From Nemania diffusa (lineage: Eukaryota > Ascomycota > Sordariomycetes > Xylariales > Xylariaceae): DNA of 64,000 nt. The stretch is from NCBI GenBank assembly GCA_038501195.1, contig JBBPUQ010000003.1:5672501-5736500 (forward strand), in the 5' to 3' direction. The translations under genes and the position numbers were made by a program. Shown here piece after piece: positions 21,872 through 33,114 of this stretch. The notes under the pieces are model-generated. The model searched no databases. It had not been told where the DNA came from and saw only the letters and a program-made list of their open reading frames with translations. The stretch's first letter is position 1. Every line of letters begins with the position of its first letter.

Positions 21872-24735
21872 GATGTCACGCGTGGGAGTAAAATGATGGA
21901 AGAACCAACGATGAGGACGTAGCTAGATAGGTGCCTGTCTTGCTCTCCGACAAGGTCTCCTATTATAGCATAAATATAGTCCGTCCGTGTCAGTTAAATT
22001 GACCATCACAAGGTAACACTCTTCTTCCCACATACCCTATTAGGTAGGTCCGTCCCACAGTCCATCGAAGATCATCTACGATAAGCATACATATTCATAT
22101 TTGTGTGCCGTCCCCGCGGGGTGACTTGCTTAGGTATCTTAGACGTTCTAGGCAGCGGTCGATTAGTGACGGGAGGCATCTCCACTATCACCCAAATCGT
22201 GGGCGCTGTATGGCCACTTAATTGTTGTCTCTCGCCATATGTTGCGAATGTTTTCTATCTCGTCGCTTGAATAGTATGGGCCACGAGAACATGCGAAATG
22301 AACAGCCTAGCAATCGACATTGGGTTGAGTTGAGCGTACCATATTGATACCGAACGGTGCTAGAGCAACTTGGGCGGTGTCGAGGTAATTAATTATTGTC
22401 TACTAAGGTCTAAGCATTTTAGCCTGCCTTATTCTGTAGAGCGTTAGATGGGCAGCGTGGAGAAGACCACCTTAGATACTAGGCGATATTGTCTAAGTTA
22501 TGTACGAGATGACCTTGGCTTGGACTTGGCGACGAGCATAACTCCAACAGGCAGCTCCAAGAGATTCGAATCACTCACTAAATTCTCGAGCTTCCTCAAT
22601 GGGTGCAAGGCAAGAATTCTAGATGCTTTCCGATCTGCTTCTCGTATGCCATCATCTATCGTGCTGATGTAGCAATGCTACTCAGTCAGTGCCAACTTCC
22701 TTCTGGAGGCAACTAGTCGGGCACCGTTGATTGCACCATCAGGTAGCCGTTAGACATACATAGTAGAGTGTAGTACCGCTTTGACTAATGACATTTCAAC
22801 AACGCTAGATGAGGACAGGAGGGAGATGGCGACGCTGTGCATGATGCTCTATGGACAGCGTGACTTGTGGACTGTATCGCTCATCTATATTTCATTGTGC
22901 TCTGTACGAGGTACACAACCACTGTCCTATGCGGAGTATTCTGGTGCGTCCGTACAAGCCCCTCTAACCTCTAAGATCGCAGGTGCATGTAGTTATCGAC
23001 TTATGGGCGAGGTGAGGGCAGGGTGACGATGAGTTTCACAGCGCATTCCGTTCCAGTGTACTTAGTGTGAAGCAGGTTGAGTTGTGCAGAATTGAGAAGG
23101 ATAGGGCAACACTGCCGAGTCGCGGTCGCGCTTAAACTGAGCTTGTGCTGCCGACAATGCCGGCTCTACAGAGTACCTATATTGTTTTTACCCCACTGGC
23201 CTGGTGCATGACACTGCGACATTGAGTCAATTAGTTAAGCGGTTTCGCATTGGGACGATGACAGAGGGGAAGGGGGACTCAAAGTCGAAAATGTTCTAAA
23301 CGAGAATAAAGAAAGCTCACGCTTGACTAAAAGATCGATAAGGGGGATTGCACTTAGCATTCCTGAGGGATGAAGATATTATAGAAATTACCTAAAGTAG
23401 ATATTCTGTATTTAGTATGGACATGGAATCGGGGCTAAGATAAGATAGACTAGACTCGATTCTATGTAGCCTAGACAACTTAGTCTAGATACAGTACGAT
23501 TAAACAATGCGCACATCCTTGGATTTACAGTGCTGTGTTAAGCATGCCGATCTCCCTCAGCTGAAATTCAACGCTAGATAGGGACGGACCGCTAAGCGCT
23601 CAACTAGAGATAGAGTGTTTCAACACATCTTCTACACCAAGTAAATCACAAACATTTATCAGCAGAGACATCGGAACTCTTCCGTCTTCCATCTGTAAGT
23701 CGAAAGCTGAAGAGAAAACTATACAGTAGTACTATGCAAGCGAGTAAGCCAAACTAACTAGGTACGTTTCCGTTTGTCTACTTACCGTCAGGTTATACAC
23801 ATAGTAGATCAGGTAGGTAGCCGTTACGAGGCTTGGCAGACTTCGGGCACCGTAACCGTCTTCACTTCACTTCACATCTCTCCATTCTCTGCGTTACTAG
23901 ATTAGATACGAACCATCTACTCTATTTTGTATGCACAGCATAGTCTAGACTAGAGGTCTGTTCCTTTAGGTTTCAGGGAGACCAGGAAATAGATAGCACC
24001 AGGTCTCGGTAATCGACCGTGATCGGTCACATGGATGACCTCAGCTTCAACTCTTTCGGTAGGTATTCCTCAACTCCTCAACCCCGCGCCAGTCCAGAAA
24101 CGACAGGTGAATAGAGGAACCGATGCGGGTGCTGCGACGAATGCCGTTTCACAACCCCCAACCTGCACCCCGGCCCATCTTGACAGGCCCCTCTATCTAG
24201 GATCTACTGTAGGCAGACTAACACCCAGGTATCTCTCCGATTCGTCTGTAGCGACGTGCAGTAGACTTGCAGTAACGGCGGCACCGCTACCCATCAAAAG
24301 GCACGATACCTAGCAAGATGAACGGGTTTCGCCCACCATGCGGCCTTGAAACTATCCAAACGGCTCATTTAGTCCAGGGACTGACGGCGGCGCTTCTCAG
24401 GGGTTGAGGCACAGCCAACCAAACTAATCGACATGGTCATGGACATGGACATTGATGTAATACATATGTTGCCGCCCCGAATGAAGTCGCCGCCAGACAG
24501 CTTCACGATGGTCACCTCTAGGCACTTTGCTGGGCGAAGCTTTCTTTCTTTCCCTCTCTCTCATCTCTTCGTCTAGTCTAGTCTTGTCTTCCGTTCGTTC
24601 TCGCTTCCGCCGGTCGGGATTTTACTTTGAATTCTTCGGCCTGGTTCATGCCCGTTTCATTCTTTTCGTGATTATACAATCATCGTCGTCGTCGCCGCAT
24701 TTTCACTCCTTCTTGGGCTCTCACATAAGATCAAG
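21872..24735. other. Intergenic, 2.9 kb, nothing recognised
   Basis: Frames of 74-92 codons exist (22448-22672, 22781-23026, 24035-24313) but show no family motif, signal peptide or codon pattern that would support a gene. Pyrimidine-rich DNA just before 24736 is likely the leader of the next gene. Confidence 0.5.
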
Positions 24736-26357
24736 ATGGCTTTCCTACGGTTCGCTTCGTTGATTTCCTTAGCCGCAGCGTCGCCTGTCTCGTTGCCACA
24801 TCTGCGACCTCGTGCGGTTACGCAGCTAAATCAGCCAGCGTTCGAGGAGGCCCAGCAACCCGACCCAACCGCGACCAAGGCGTTCGCAAGCACTCTCATT
24901 AAGGTGAGCTGATTCATAGTATACGATGATGCGGATGAAGCGACGACGTGGGACTAACTGTGCTCTGCAGACGGCGGATGATCGATGTTTATTTGTTGAC
25001 GAGCTCTCGGGTGATTTTAGAGCAAATCTCACCCCGATTCAGATCGCCGACTGTGGATCGACGCAGGGTCAAGAATGGGACGTTATAACTAGCGGAAAGC
25101 ATAACAATGCACCCAATTCAATCATCATCGTTAGCACTCTGGTCCGTTGAAAACCCAACCTAGGTGCCTATGTTGGATATAACGCCTAACCAAACATTTA
25201 GACCAATGCTTGTTTCAACTTCGACCCCAGGCGAGCCGCCGGCAACCAAGTGATTCTATTTAGTTGCGGCGGACGCGCCGACGGGGGTGGAGATGTGACC
25301 AATTCTCAACTGTTCCCTTTCAATGGTGGTGCTGGCCCTCTCTCTCTATCACCAGAAAATGACGAGAACATCTGCTTCACCGTGTCGGATGAAGTCATCG
25401 ATGTTGCGCCATGCCAAGCAGGGGACTTGGGCCAGCTTTTCACTTTTGGTGAAAGCTTGTCCCTTGAGCCCAACCAAACCTCCATCGGTACAACGACAAC
25501 GGCCGCTCCCCTAACTACATCACTGGAAGCTACGTCGACAGCCACGCTAGCCCAAGAGACCACGACTGCCGCCCTGACTACATCACTGGAAATCACATCG
25601 ACTGCGACTCTAAATCAAGAGACCACGACCGCCTCCACCTCCGCCAGTCTACAAACGACGGCCGCGTCTGTAACAAGTAGTGCCGCCGCCGTAGGGATCG
25701 CTAATCCTACCGAAGCTGTTTCTGTATCTGGCGCAGGAGGCGTATTGCAACCAACAGCAGCCGCAGAAGCGAACCAACGCGATAACAGCGCAACCCGGGC
25801 ATTCAGCTCTGTCAGCATTCAGTCGCCCGATGGACGGTGTCTTTTCGTCGACCCCACCGCGGGTGATTTCCGTGAGAACCTCATCCCGGTGTCTCTGGTC
25901 ACTTGCGCAGGGACGCCCAATGAGAAGTTTGACATCGTCACGGCTGGGACACATAACAACGCACAGGACTCTGCGCTCATAGTGAGCAGCTTGGTAAGCC
26001 CTATGTTCTTCAATATCTACATATCTAGAGACGATATACTAACTTCCCTGTAGATGAATGGATGCATCAGTTTTGACGGTCGTCGTGACCAAGGTGACAC
26101 TGTCAATATATTCTCCTGCGGCGGCAGAGCAGACGGAAGTAAGTCGCATTATCCCTTTACCTATCAAGGGTGATACTAACAGTACCTTAGCCGGCGAGAC
26201 CAACAGCGGCCAACTAGTCCCCTTTACAGGCGGAAATAAGCTAACTCTTGCACCCGAGAGCGAGCGAAATGCGACCTGCATTGTAGCTGGTAGCGACCGC
26301 TTAGATTCAGAGAGCTGCACAGGCGACAGCTCGCAAGTCTTCACGATATTGACATGA
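24736..26357 (+). CDS. Secreted Cys-rich protein with a duplicated DxRCLFVD domain
   Basis: Exons 24736-24903, 24971-25141, 25202-25993, 26054-26138 and 26191-26357, joining to 460 codons plus stop. An N-terminal signal peptide (LRFASLISLAAASPVS) is followed by a first domain starting DDRCLFVDELSGDFRANLTP, containing GKHNN and FSCGGRADG. Then comes a Thr/Ser-rich, repeat-like linker of about 100 residues (TTTTAAPLTTSLEATST and similar), likely O-glycosylated. A second copy of the domain follows, starting DGRCLFVDPTAGDFRENL and ending with another FSCGGRADG. Exon borders fall at the same place in both copies, which shows an internal gene duplication. The pattern of repeated QxF/W and Cys positions recalls beta-trefoil carbohydrate-binding modules, but I cannot prove the fold. 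No catalytic motif is seen. A cell-wall or extracellular matrix role is plausible. The second intron has an unusual GTCCGT donor. Confidence 0.75.
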
Positions 26358-26895
26358 TACATGATGCAGAGCTATATTTCAGATGGGGAAGGTGTTTTTA
26401 ACAAGTTTTGAATTTTTATTTTTATTCTCGAATCACAAGGCCCAGTGATCTCGACTGTACAGCATTTTTTATTCTTGTCTCTCTTTCGATATCATTGTCA
26501 TGTGTACCGATAGCCAACTGAAGTGCTGAGAACTTCAGTAGATAGTTGAAACGATTAAGTCTCACGACTGTAAGGAGGTGTACGTTCTCCTTCGATACTT
26601 TGATAAAACAAGTTCCCCGTAGACAGTGATGACTTGCCTAATGAGTATGATGACTACTTAGATTGATTTGGGGTCGAATGTATCAAGCTTCTTCAAGTCA
26701 CAGCCCAATTTCTCTCATCTTCCCCTGCGGCGTTTGTTGCATTTAGGGTGTCAAAGCGTACTATGTTGTATTCGTCTAATCTCAGATAAGCCTACAGTAG
26801 ATAGCAATAACGGAGTGAGACCCCCACATGTTCAATATGAAACTACCTCCTATTTGAAGTATCTGGTCGAGCTGTTCCATATCACTCTATCACGC
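26358..26895. other. Convergent intergenic region, nothing recognised
   Basis: Lies between two stop codons of converging genes. A 106-codon frame at 26668-26988 runs antisense into the last NmrA exon and is not supported. Confidence 0.6.
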
Positions 26896-28092
26896 TTACT
26901 CTGCATGTTCGAAAGGGATCTCGAAAGGGCTCTCGCTTTCCAGCCAACTAATGAAAGACATCATGTCGGGATGGTCATTGCGACGTAATTTAACATTCGC
27001 ATGGTACCCGTCGCTCGCGAACCACTACAACCGCTGGAGTCAGTAATTACTCTTTTGCGTAGTTCTACAGCTCTCGAAACATGCTCCCGAGACATTTCGG
27101 GAGCTCTCAAGTTACTAGAAAGGGAAGAAAATGACTCCAGCGGTAACTCACGCTGATCATGGCCCGCAGCTCGGGCACCATGAAGGTCAGAGCGCTCCCA
27201 AACACCGAATAGGTCACTGGGGCTGGCGAGCCTATTACGATTTTAAAATCCCGGCTCATGTGGGCGAAATCCAGCTCGTCCCCGGCGAGACCAACGGCTC
27301 TGCGATTCCACTCCCTCGGGTTGGTAAATGCCTTGGCTGCGAACACGCCAATGTCCTTCGTGGCAACCCACTGCAATGGCTTATCCCCAAGCCAGTTGCG
27401 CAATGCTGTCAGGAAGACTTTGGTCGAGAATCCTGGGGCGAGATTGTCCATGAACTGTGAAAACCCACATTAGCTAGTACCTATTACATTTACATACTGA
27501 TGACCTAAGAATAATAGGCAAGTAGGCCTGAATCAAGTATCTAACGTCAGATTTTACGAGAAGAAGAGTTACGTACTGCCACGGGACGCAAGATGGTCCA
27601 GCCCATGTTTTCGCCAGCTTTCCCCGGCGCCGTGGCGTCGCGAAGATGATGCTCAATATCGTGCTTCGTCCGAAAATGCGGGATTGGGGTCGGATTGTTC
27701 CAGGAAGCTTCATCGCCTCCTCGCTCGACGCTGCTGTACACGAAGTGCTGAACCCCGACCTTGATGGACTCGTCTATCATCGCCTTTCCCTGCCTAACCT
27801 CCCGTTCCGACGTCACGTCCTTGCCCATGGAGACTTGCACCGAGTACACGCCCCATATCGGTGCTCCCGCCCACTTCTGCGCCTGCCGGAACAGACTCGG
27901 GACATCGTCGAGATCGCCTTCGACGAGCTTGATTGAAGAGGATTTTGAAGCTAGCTCCTTGGCGGCGGACGTGGTAAGGTCTCTCGTGACGGCAAGGATG
28001 GTGAACTGCTCCTCTTTCTGGGCGAGCAAGGCATTGATAGTAGCGCTGCCTTGTTTCCCCGTGGCGCCTGTGACAAGGACGACCTTACCCAT
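26896..28092 (-). CDS. NmrA-like NAD(P)-binding protein, three exons
   Basis: Exons, in minus-strand order: 28092-27577, 27454-27152 and 27024-26896, joining in phase to 315 codons plus stop, the usual size for this family. The N-terminal VVLVTGATGKQGSA (residues 4-17) is an atypical short-chain dehydrogenase Rossmann start. HFVYSSVERGG and FRTKHDIEHHLR follow, where the catalytic Tyr of true reductases is replaced, as in NmrA-type redox-sensing proteins. The last exon, beginning WFASDGYHA and containing HPDMMSFISWLE, is typical of the family C-terminus and shows that the gene is complete. Fungal NmrA-like proteins act as regulators or as reductases, often next to secondary-metabolite genes. 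The third exon is separated by an unusual, almost fully palindromic intron (27151-27025). Which role applies here cannot be told. Confidence 0.88.
27025..27151 (-). repeat. Palindromic intron with terminal inverted repeats
   Basis: This 127-nt intron of the NmrA-like gene starts GTGAGTTACCGCTGGAGTCA and ends TGACTCCAGCGGTTGTAG. The 12-base arms at 27031-27042 and 27132-27143 are perfect reverse complements. Similarity continues inward through AGCTCTCGAAA / GAGAGCTCCCGAAA to a central hairpin CTCCCGA...TCGGGAG. It has the structure of a small inverted-repeat element that exactly fills an intron. Confidence 0.75.
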
Positions 28093-28517
28093 GATGACTG
28101 TTGTAGGTTATTGTGCAGCGAACTAGCTCTCTTGTGGTGACGGGGTTGAAGTAGGGTGGTAATGGAGAACGGGAAGATTAAGAGGACCCTAGCCGGCTTT
28201 CTTTACTTGTATCGTGGTTACACCTTTAAGGTTTATCGCTAGGTAACTTAAATCACGTACTCGGCCCCGAGCAGACAGTGCCTACTCCAAAGAATGTTTA
28301 GTCTCGCATGCACTTGCCTTGGAGACAGAAGCAAGAAGAAATACAGGAAGGCACTCGTATTGGCGCCGAAGCTCTAACTACCGACCTAGGCACCTGCCTA
28401 TATGAAGTTCGTATCCGGTCAAGATTGGTAGTCGCTTGCTAGCGATATTGGAAAGAGCCGTCGATTATCGTTCTACTCTACCTCTCACCTCTCTAACCTA
28501 CATTACACACGAGCATA
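28093..28517. promoter_or_regulatory. Divergent promoter region, NmrA-like / SnoaL-like
   Basis: 425 bp between two start codons on opposite strands. It must contain both promoters. I see no clear operator. Confidence 0.4.
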
Positions 28518-29090
28518 ATGGAGGTCTCTAGATCCAGGCGCATGCAGACAATCGACGCACTTCTCGACGCCTACGGCAGCCTCTCGGTCACGAGGCTCCT
28601 CGAGCCGCTAGCCCTCGACTTCCACCACCAGATCCTGCCCGAGAGTTTAGGCATGCCGGTCCGCGACAGAACCGCTTTTGAAAGTCACGCAGCAGGCATC
28701 TTCGGCGTGTTCGACGAGTTCAGGATGGTGCCGAGGGCCGTCGTCGACGACCCCGTCACGAACATTGTGGCGATCGACGCGCAGATGCGCGGGACCTTGA
28801 AGGGGGGCAAGGGCGAGTGGACGAACGAGTGTGTTATGATGGTCAAGCTTACGGAGGATGAACTCCAAGTTAAAGAGGTCAGGGAGTTCGTTGATAGCGC
28901 GAAGGCGATTGAGATGGCGCGGGCACATGCTCCCGATGATTTTCAGTGTCAAGCTGGCAGCACGACGTCGAACAGCTCGAATACTGAGAATGAGAAACTT
29001 TTGGACTGGGGGTCAATGGACTCAGATCTATGGATTCATCTCGGCGCTGTAGTCGTAATTCTAGTTGGTATACGTCGGATATTTGGGTGA
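28518..29090 (+). CDS. SnoaL/NTF2-like fold protein with C-terminal membrane anchor
   Basis: Single exon, 190 codons. Residues 1 to about 130 have the shape of a SnoaL-like/NTF2-fold protein: alpha-helical start RMQTIDALLDAYGSLS, FHHQILPESLGMP, then alternating strands VPRAVVDDPVTNIVAIDAQMRG and NECVMMVKLTEDELQVKEVREFVDS. Small fungal proteins of this kind often sit in polyketide clusters and act as cyclases or hydratases, or have no known activity. A hydrophobic C-terminal segment (LWIHLGAVVVILVGIRRIFG, 171-190) probably anchors it in a membrane, which is less common. The ATG at 28518 follows a pyrimidine-rich leader and is the first in frame. Its neighbours, NmrA-like and DUF1772 genes, fit a tailoring context. 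Fold call is moderately sure; function open. Confidence 0.7.
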   Translation: MEVSRSRRMQTIDALLDAYGSLSVTRLLEPLALDFHHQILPESLGMPVRDRTAFESHAAGIFGVFDEFRMVPRAVVDDPVTNIVAIDAQMRGTLKGGKGEWTNECVMMVKLTEDELQVKEVREFVDSAKAIEMARAHAPDDFQCQAGSTTSNSSNTENEKLLDWGSMDSDLWIHLGAVVVILVGIRRIFG

Positions 29091-29447
29091 TGAGTTCCAT
29101 AGGCTCATGTGAGTACTGTTCTGATTCACGATAAATTTATTTGGTGTTCCTCGGCTTACACGGATTTCAGGGGCCCGCCAGTCTCCCGCACTGTCCTGTT
29201 TTTGACATCGCGATCTGAACATTGAAGCTATGGGAACATATGTAACAATAATCTAGTATTCTGCATCAAGTACCTCTGAAGCCATGATTAAGTATTATAC
29301 TAAGTAGCTAACTAGACACCTTTGATTCCCTGGCATCGCTTTGACCCCTTCTCCAACAACTAAACTGTTTGATTACCAACCATGCTTTTGTATCTATTAG
29401 CTAATCTGTTAAGAACACGTAGGCAATTCCTTCAATTGCAACATCGT
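29091..29447. other. Convergent intergenic region, nothing recognised
   Basis: 357 bp between two converging stop codons, AT-richer than the genes, no structure noticed. Confidence 0.6.
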
Positions 29448-30039
29448 TTAATAGCGTCTTAATGCCTCCGTGAGTGCCAGAGTACCGGCAATCACCGGGG
29501 TGATGAGGCGCACAGTGTTAAACTTAATCCATTTGCGCGCATAGCTCTCCGCCAGCTTGCTATCGACCAGACCCTTGGAATCCTTGAGAGCGTCGATCTT
29601 CTGGTTGATCGGCTGCATGTTGATGGCCGAGTGAACGACGGTGATGAGATGGCACAAGGCCGAGATCGCATACACTCGCCAGTCCCCGAGTCTGCCGCCC
29701 GCTCCCTGAGACGAAGCTGCCCACGCTGTGTATCCATATCCGAAGACGCCTAGCGTGCTAATGGGGCGGAAGAAGACGTTGCCTACTTTCCAGAACGTAG
29801 GCCATTGTCGGCCGAGCAGACGCGCTCTGTCTGCATGTTCGGGTGACGATGGTGGTGGGAAGTCTACGAGCAAGACTGGGACGCCCATGAAGGATTGAGT
29901 GATGGCATTGCCTGATTAACCAGAGTTAATAACACCGAAATATCTAGATAGATCTGAGATGTGTTCCAGCGCACTCACCGAAGAGGATGAAAGAGCATGC
30001 GATCGTGGTCCCAACCACGACCTCGTGTAGACCGGGCAT
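29448..30039 (-). CDS. DUF1772 anthrone-oxygenase-like membrane protein, two exons
   Basis: Exons 30039-29979 and 29911-29448 (minus strand), joining to 174 codons plus stop. The protein starts MPGLHEVVVGTTIACSFILFG (first membrane helix). It continues with ITQSFMGVPVLLVD, a second hydrophobic stretch STLGVFGYGYTAWAAS, a third containing YAISALCHLITVVHSAINM, and a C-terminal one around FNTVRLITPVIAGTLAL. The motif WKFNTVR / KFNTVR before the last helix and the four-helix plan are typical of DUF1772, which includes anthrone oxidases such as HypC in the aflatoxin pathway and many uncharacterised fungal proteins. A role in oxidising an aromatic polyketide is therefore possible. No polyketide synthase lies in this window, so this is only a suggestion from the family and from the neighbouring P450 and FAD monooxygenase genes. 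Confidence 0.8.
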
Positions 30040-31211
30040 TTTCACGTGTCTTGTTGAATTGTATGCGCTTACGGCTAAGTAGGTATGATATTTCTGCAAA
30101 TGTGAAATGTCTGTATGCCCTCAGGTAAATGTTAGGGGTTCATGATCATAAATGTAATCGACCACGTCGCCTAACGCCAATCGACAGGCTTAGCCATCGC
30201 CCTCGTGTTAGAACACCCCTCATGTGTACGCCAACTTACTAGATAAATCAGTATATAGAATCGGAGATCGCCGACCCTTAACGAGACGAATGAGCAACCA
30301 ACAGGTTTTCAAGGGTCTAGGGCAAGTTCTAAGAGCCGACTCTCAAACCCTCTAGGGCGATCGACGAAACTTTCTATAGCTGCCTTGATCTCGTGTTTAA
30401 AACGTGAACATGCAATGCATATGCATTGTTAGGTGCACAATGCGAGATTACCGGGATCTTGTACAATATGAAGGGGTCCAAGGGGAGCTGTGTTGCGGAT
30501 AGGGGACAGTGTGCTCTAAAAGAGGCAAAAATGGGTTAATAGAACACCGAAACAGCCCACAATGTCTACTCGATTCATCAAGGCCGTTACTACCTACTAG
30601 GAGATATCTCGTGTCCAGATACCCCAGAGCCTACCCTGTGTACCAAGGCAGGTTATACGAATAGAATGACGCCCTCCCCGCCCGATCGTATACGCTTAGC
30701 CCTGTCCTTAGAGGTTAGGATGATGGCTCACGAGAGGTCGGCTTCATATGAGTTATTAACTCCTCTAGTATAATCGTGAACACCAAAGCTGGACTAGATG
30801 TTCGTAATAACTTGGTTGATTGATGAAATGATTGGGGGTTAATAACATTGCATTACAAGATTATTCAACTCGATATCTTTAAGTTGCCTGTGTAGATCTT
30901 CAGTATTTTGATAAGTACTTCTTTTGTGATACCATTACCCAGTACTTATACACTCAACTCATCGAGAGCTCATTTCGCCATTTGATAGCATAGTCTAGGT
31001 TGCGTATAAGAAACATCTTTAGCTTTTATTCATTCCAGCTAGGTATGATGGGTGAGATGCCATAAATAGCCGAATGCAACAAACACCATAAATAAATCTA
31101 AACCCTAACAGACAGTGACTAGACTTGCTCCTTCACCGACCTTTTCGTCATAATATATAATCCATTTGACATTTATGTACATGTCTGTATTTTGATCTCT
31201 CGTTCTGTTGG
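30040..31211. other. Intergenic, 1.2 kb, nothing recognised
   Basis: No frame longer than 60 codons and no repeat of note. It holds the promoter of the DUF1772 gene and the 3' end of the P450 gene. Confidence 0.6.
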
Positions 31212-33114
31212 TTATCTCTCGTTTCTTAGATTTCGCAACGCTATCTTAGCCTCCTCGGCGAACTCGTGTCGTTCTCGCTTGTCTTTCGCATCGGATTCTT
31301 CCCATAAGCGCAGCGCCTGCTGCTTCCGAGCATTACTTCGTGGCTCAAATGTCATCTGAAAAGGATTAGGTTTGATGATAAGGAGCGAGTTAGACTCGTC
31401 CACCGGGACGGGTAGATCACGGCCCGTCGCCAAGTCTTTTTTCGGCTTAAGATTGAAACACCAACTCAATGCACCGCAGGCGACTACGAGTTCATCTTGG
31501 GTCAGGGTCTGTCCCAGGCATTGTCGCTGGCCCCAGCCGAATGAGGTCATGCCCTTGATAGTAGGGAACTGCGTGAGCGGTTCTTGGTAGGTCGGCCATC
31601 CTGGCTCGAGCCACCTCTCGGGACGGAAGTTGTCAGGATCTGGGTACTTATTAGGGTTTCGGAGGAACGCCCTATGCATCGTTAGCGTGGATGATTATGC
31701 TAGTATATCACTATAGCTTACCAATCGAGGGGGAGAATTCTTGTCCCCTTAGCAAGATGATAACCTCGGAAGACATCATCGGCTTCCATCTCATGAGCGA
31801 CGCCTGCCTCAAGTCAGTATTGATGAGTATCACACTTACGTAGCGAGTTTGCTTACCAGTTGGCACATTTGGCCTCCATCTCATTGTCTCTTTGATACAC
31901 GCTCTCAATGTTGGCAATCTCGGCGCGTCCTCGAGTGTTGGCATTCGGCCGTGACACTCCTCATCGATCTCCTTCTGCACAATAGCTTGCCATTGAGGGT
32001 GATGCACCATGGAAACCAGCCAGTAAGAGAGAGGCCCGACCACCGTGAATATACCCACAAGCGCTATCATGCCAATCACACAAGACCCTTCGTAGTCCCC
32101 AGAGAGATTTGAACGCTTATGCCCCCTTTCTAGGTACTGCCGCGCGAAGCACGGTCTCTGCAACCCTAACATCATCTTGTCACGAATGTGAACTAGTCGT
32201 TCCATCCACCAATCCTGCTGTTCATCATGGCGCTTTCGCTCCGCCTTCTTCCAGGGATTTATCATCTCGGGGAGGTGCCATAGTGGTGTTAGGACATTGG
32301 TAATGGGACCGGCCGGCGACATTTGTGTCAGCAATCCCCAGGCACTTTTCGTACAATACTCGCTCAGGCTTGGATCATCCCACGTCAATTGACACATGAC
32401 CTTCGACGCCATGTCTTCCAGGCTGGACTGAAACCCGTCAGGGTTTTCTATCAATCTCACTAGCCATCTCTTTGCCTCGTGGTACATAATACCGTAATAG
32501 TGAGCATTGCTCGCGTCCGTCAAATATGCATGCGTCAAACGACGTTGACGAGCCCAGTATTCTAGGATTGATGGTCAGGAATAGCAAGAGTGGGAGGGTG
32601 AGAACGCTTACGGTTCTTTCCCATGAGCGGTAAGTATTCCATTGAACCGTCAGTACTTTTAGAATCGAATATTGACCTGATCTCAGGCCGGTCGGAGTTG
32701 TATTTAGCTCTTCGGACCATGAGTTCTTCAGCCACTGCTTCATCGGTGACAACGAGGATAGGAACCCCGAGGATTTCAACTAGGTAGAAACCATTTAAAC
32801 CACTGTCTGTATATTTTAAGTTAATAAAACTAATCAGGAGTATATGGCAACAGGAATTAGACGATAGACAACTTCATATTGCCTGCCAGTCATATGATTG
32901 GGTTGCGAGGATAATACATACACTGATTCGCCCATTCGTGTAACTTGAGCCACATGAAATTGATTGGCAAGTCATGAATACGTCCTAGGTAAGGGATGAG
33001 GGTTGGACCCGGTACCTTTTTAGGATCGTTGATCTGTCTAAACAATGTGTACAGACGAAGCAAACCCAGCCCAACGATAACCGCCACTAAGGCAACGAGG
33101 GTTAACGAATGCAT
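31212..33114 (-). CDS. Cytochrome P450 monooxygenase, five exons
   Basis: Exons, in minus-strand order: 33114-32922, 32806-32612, 32561-31857, 31803-31722 and 31671-31212, joining in phase to 544 codons plus stop. The start MHSLTLVALVAVIVGLGLLR is an N-terminal membrane anchor, followed by a Pro-rich hinge KKVPGPTLIPYLG. Helix I is VIGMIALVGIFTVVGPLSYW, where the usual acidic-Thr oxygen-activation pair is not obvious. The ExxR motif is ETMR in CIKETMRWRPNVP (about residue 357), the PERF-like motif is FRPERW, and the haem loop is FGWGQRQCLG with Cys443. All other hallmarks of an active class-II fungal P450 are present. It faces the FAD monooxygenase at 34439 across 1.3 kb and is near a DUF1772 gene, suggesting shared use in secondary metabolism. 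The substrate is unknown. Confidence 0.9.

Noticed and set aside
27021..27151. First read as a MITE that truncated the NmrA-like gene
   Set aside because: A proper C-terminal exon (WFASDGYHA ... FISWLE) lies just beyond it and joins in phase, so the palindrome is an intron of an intact gene.
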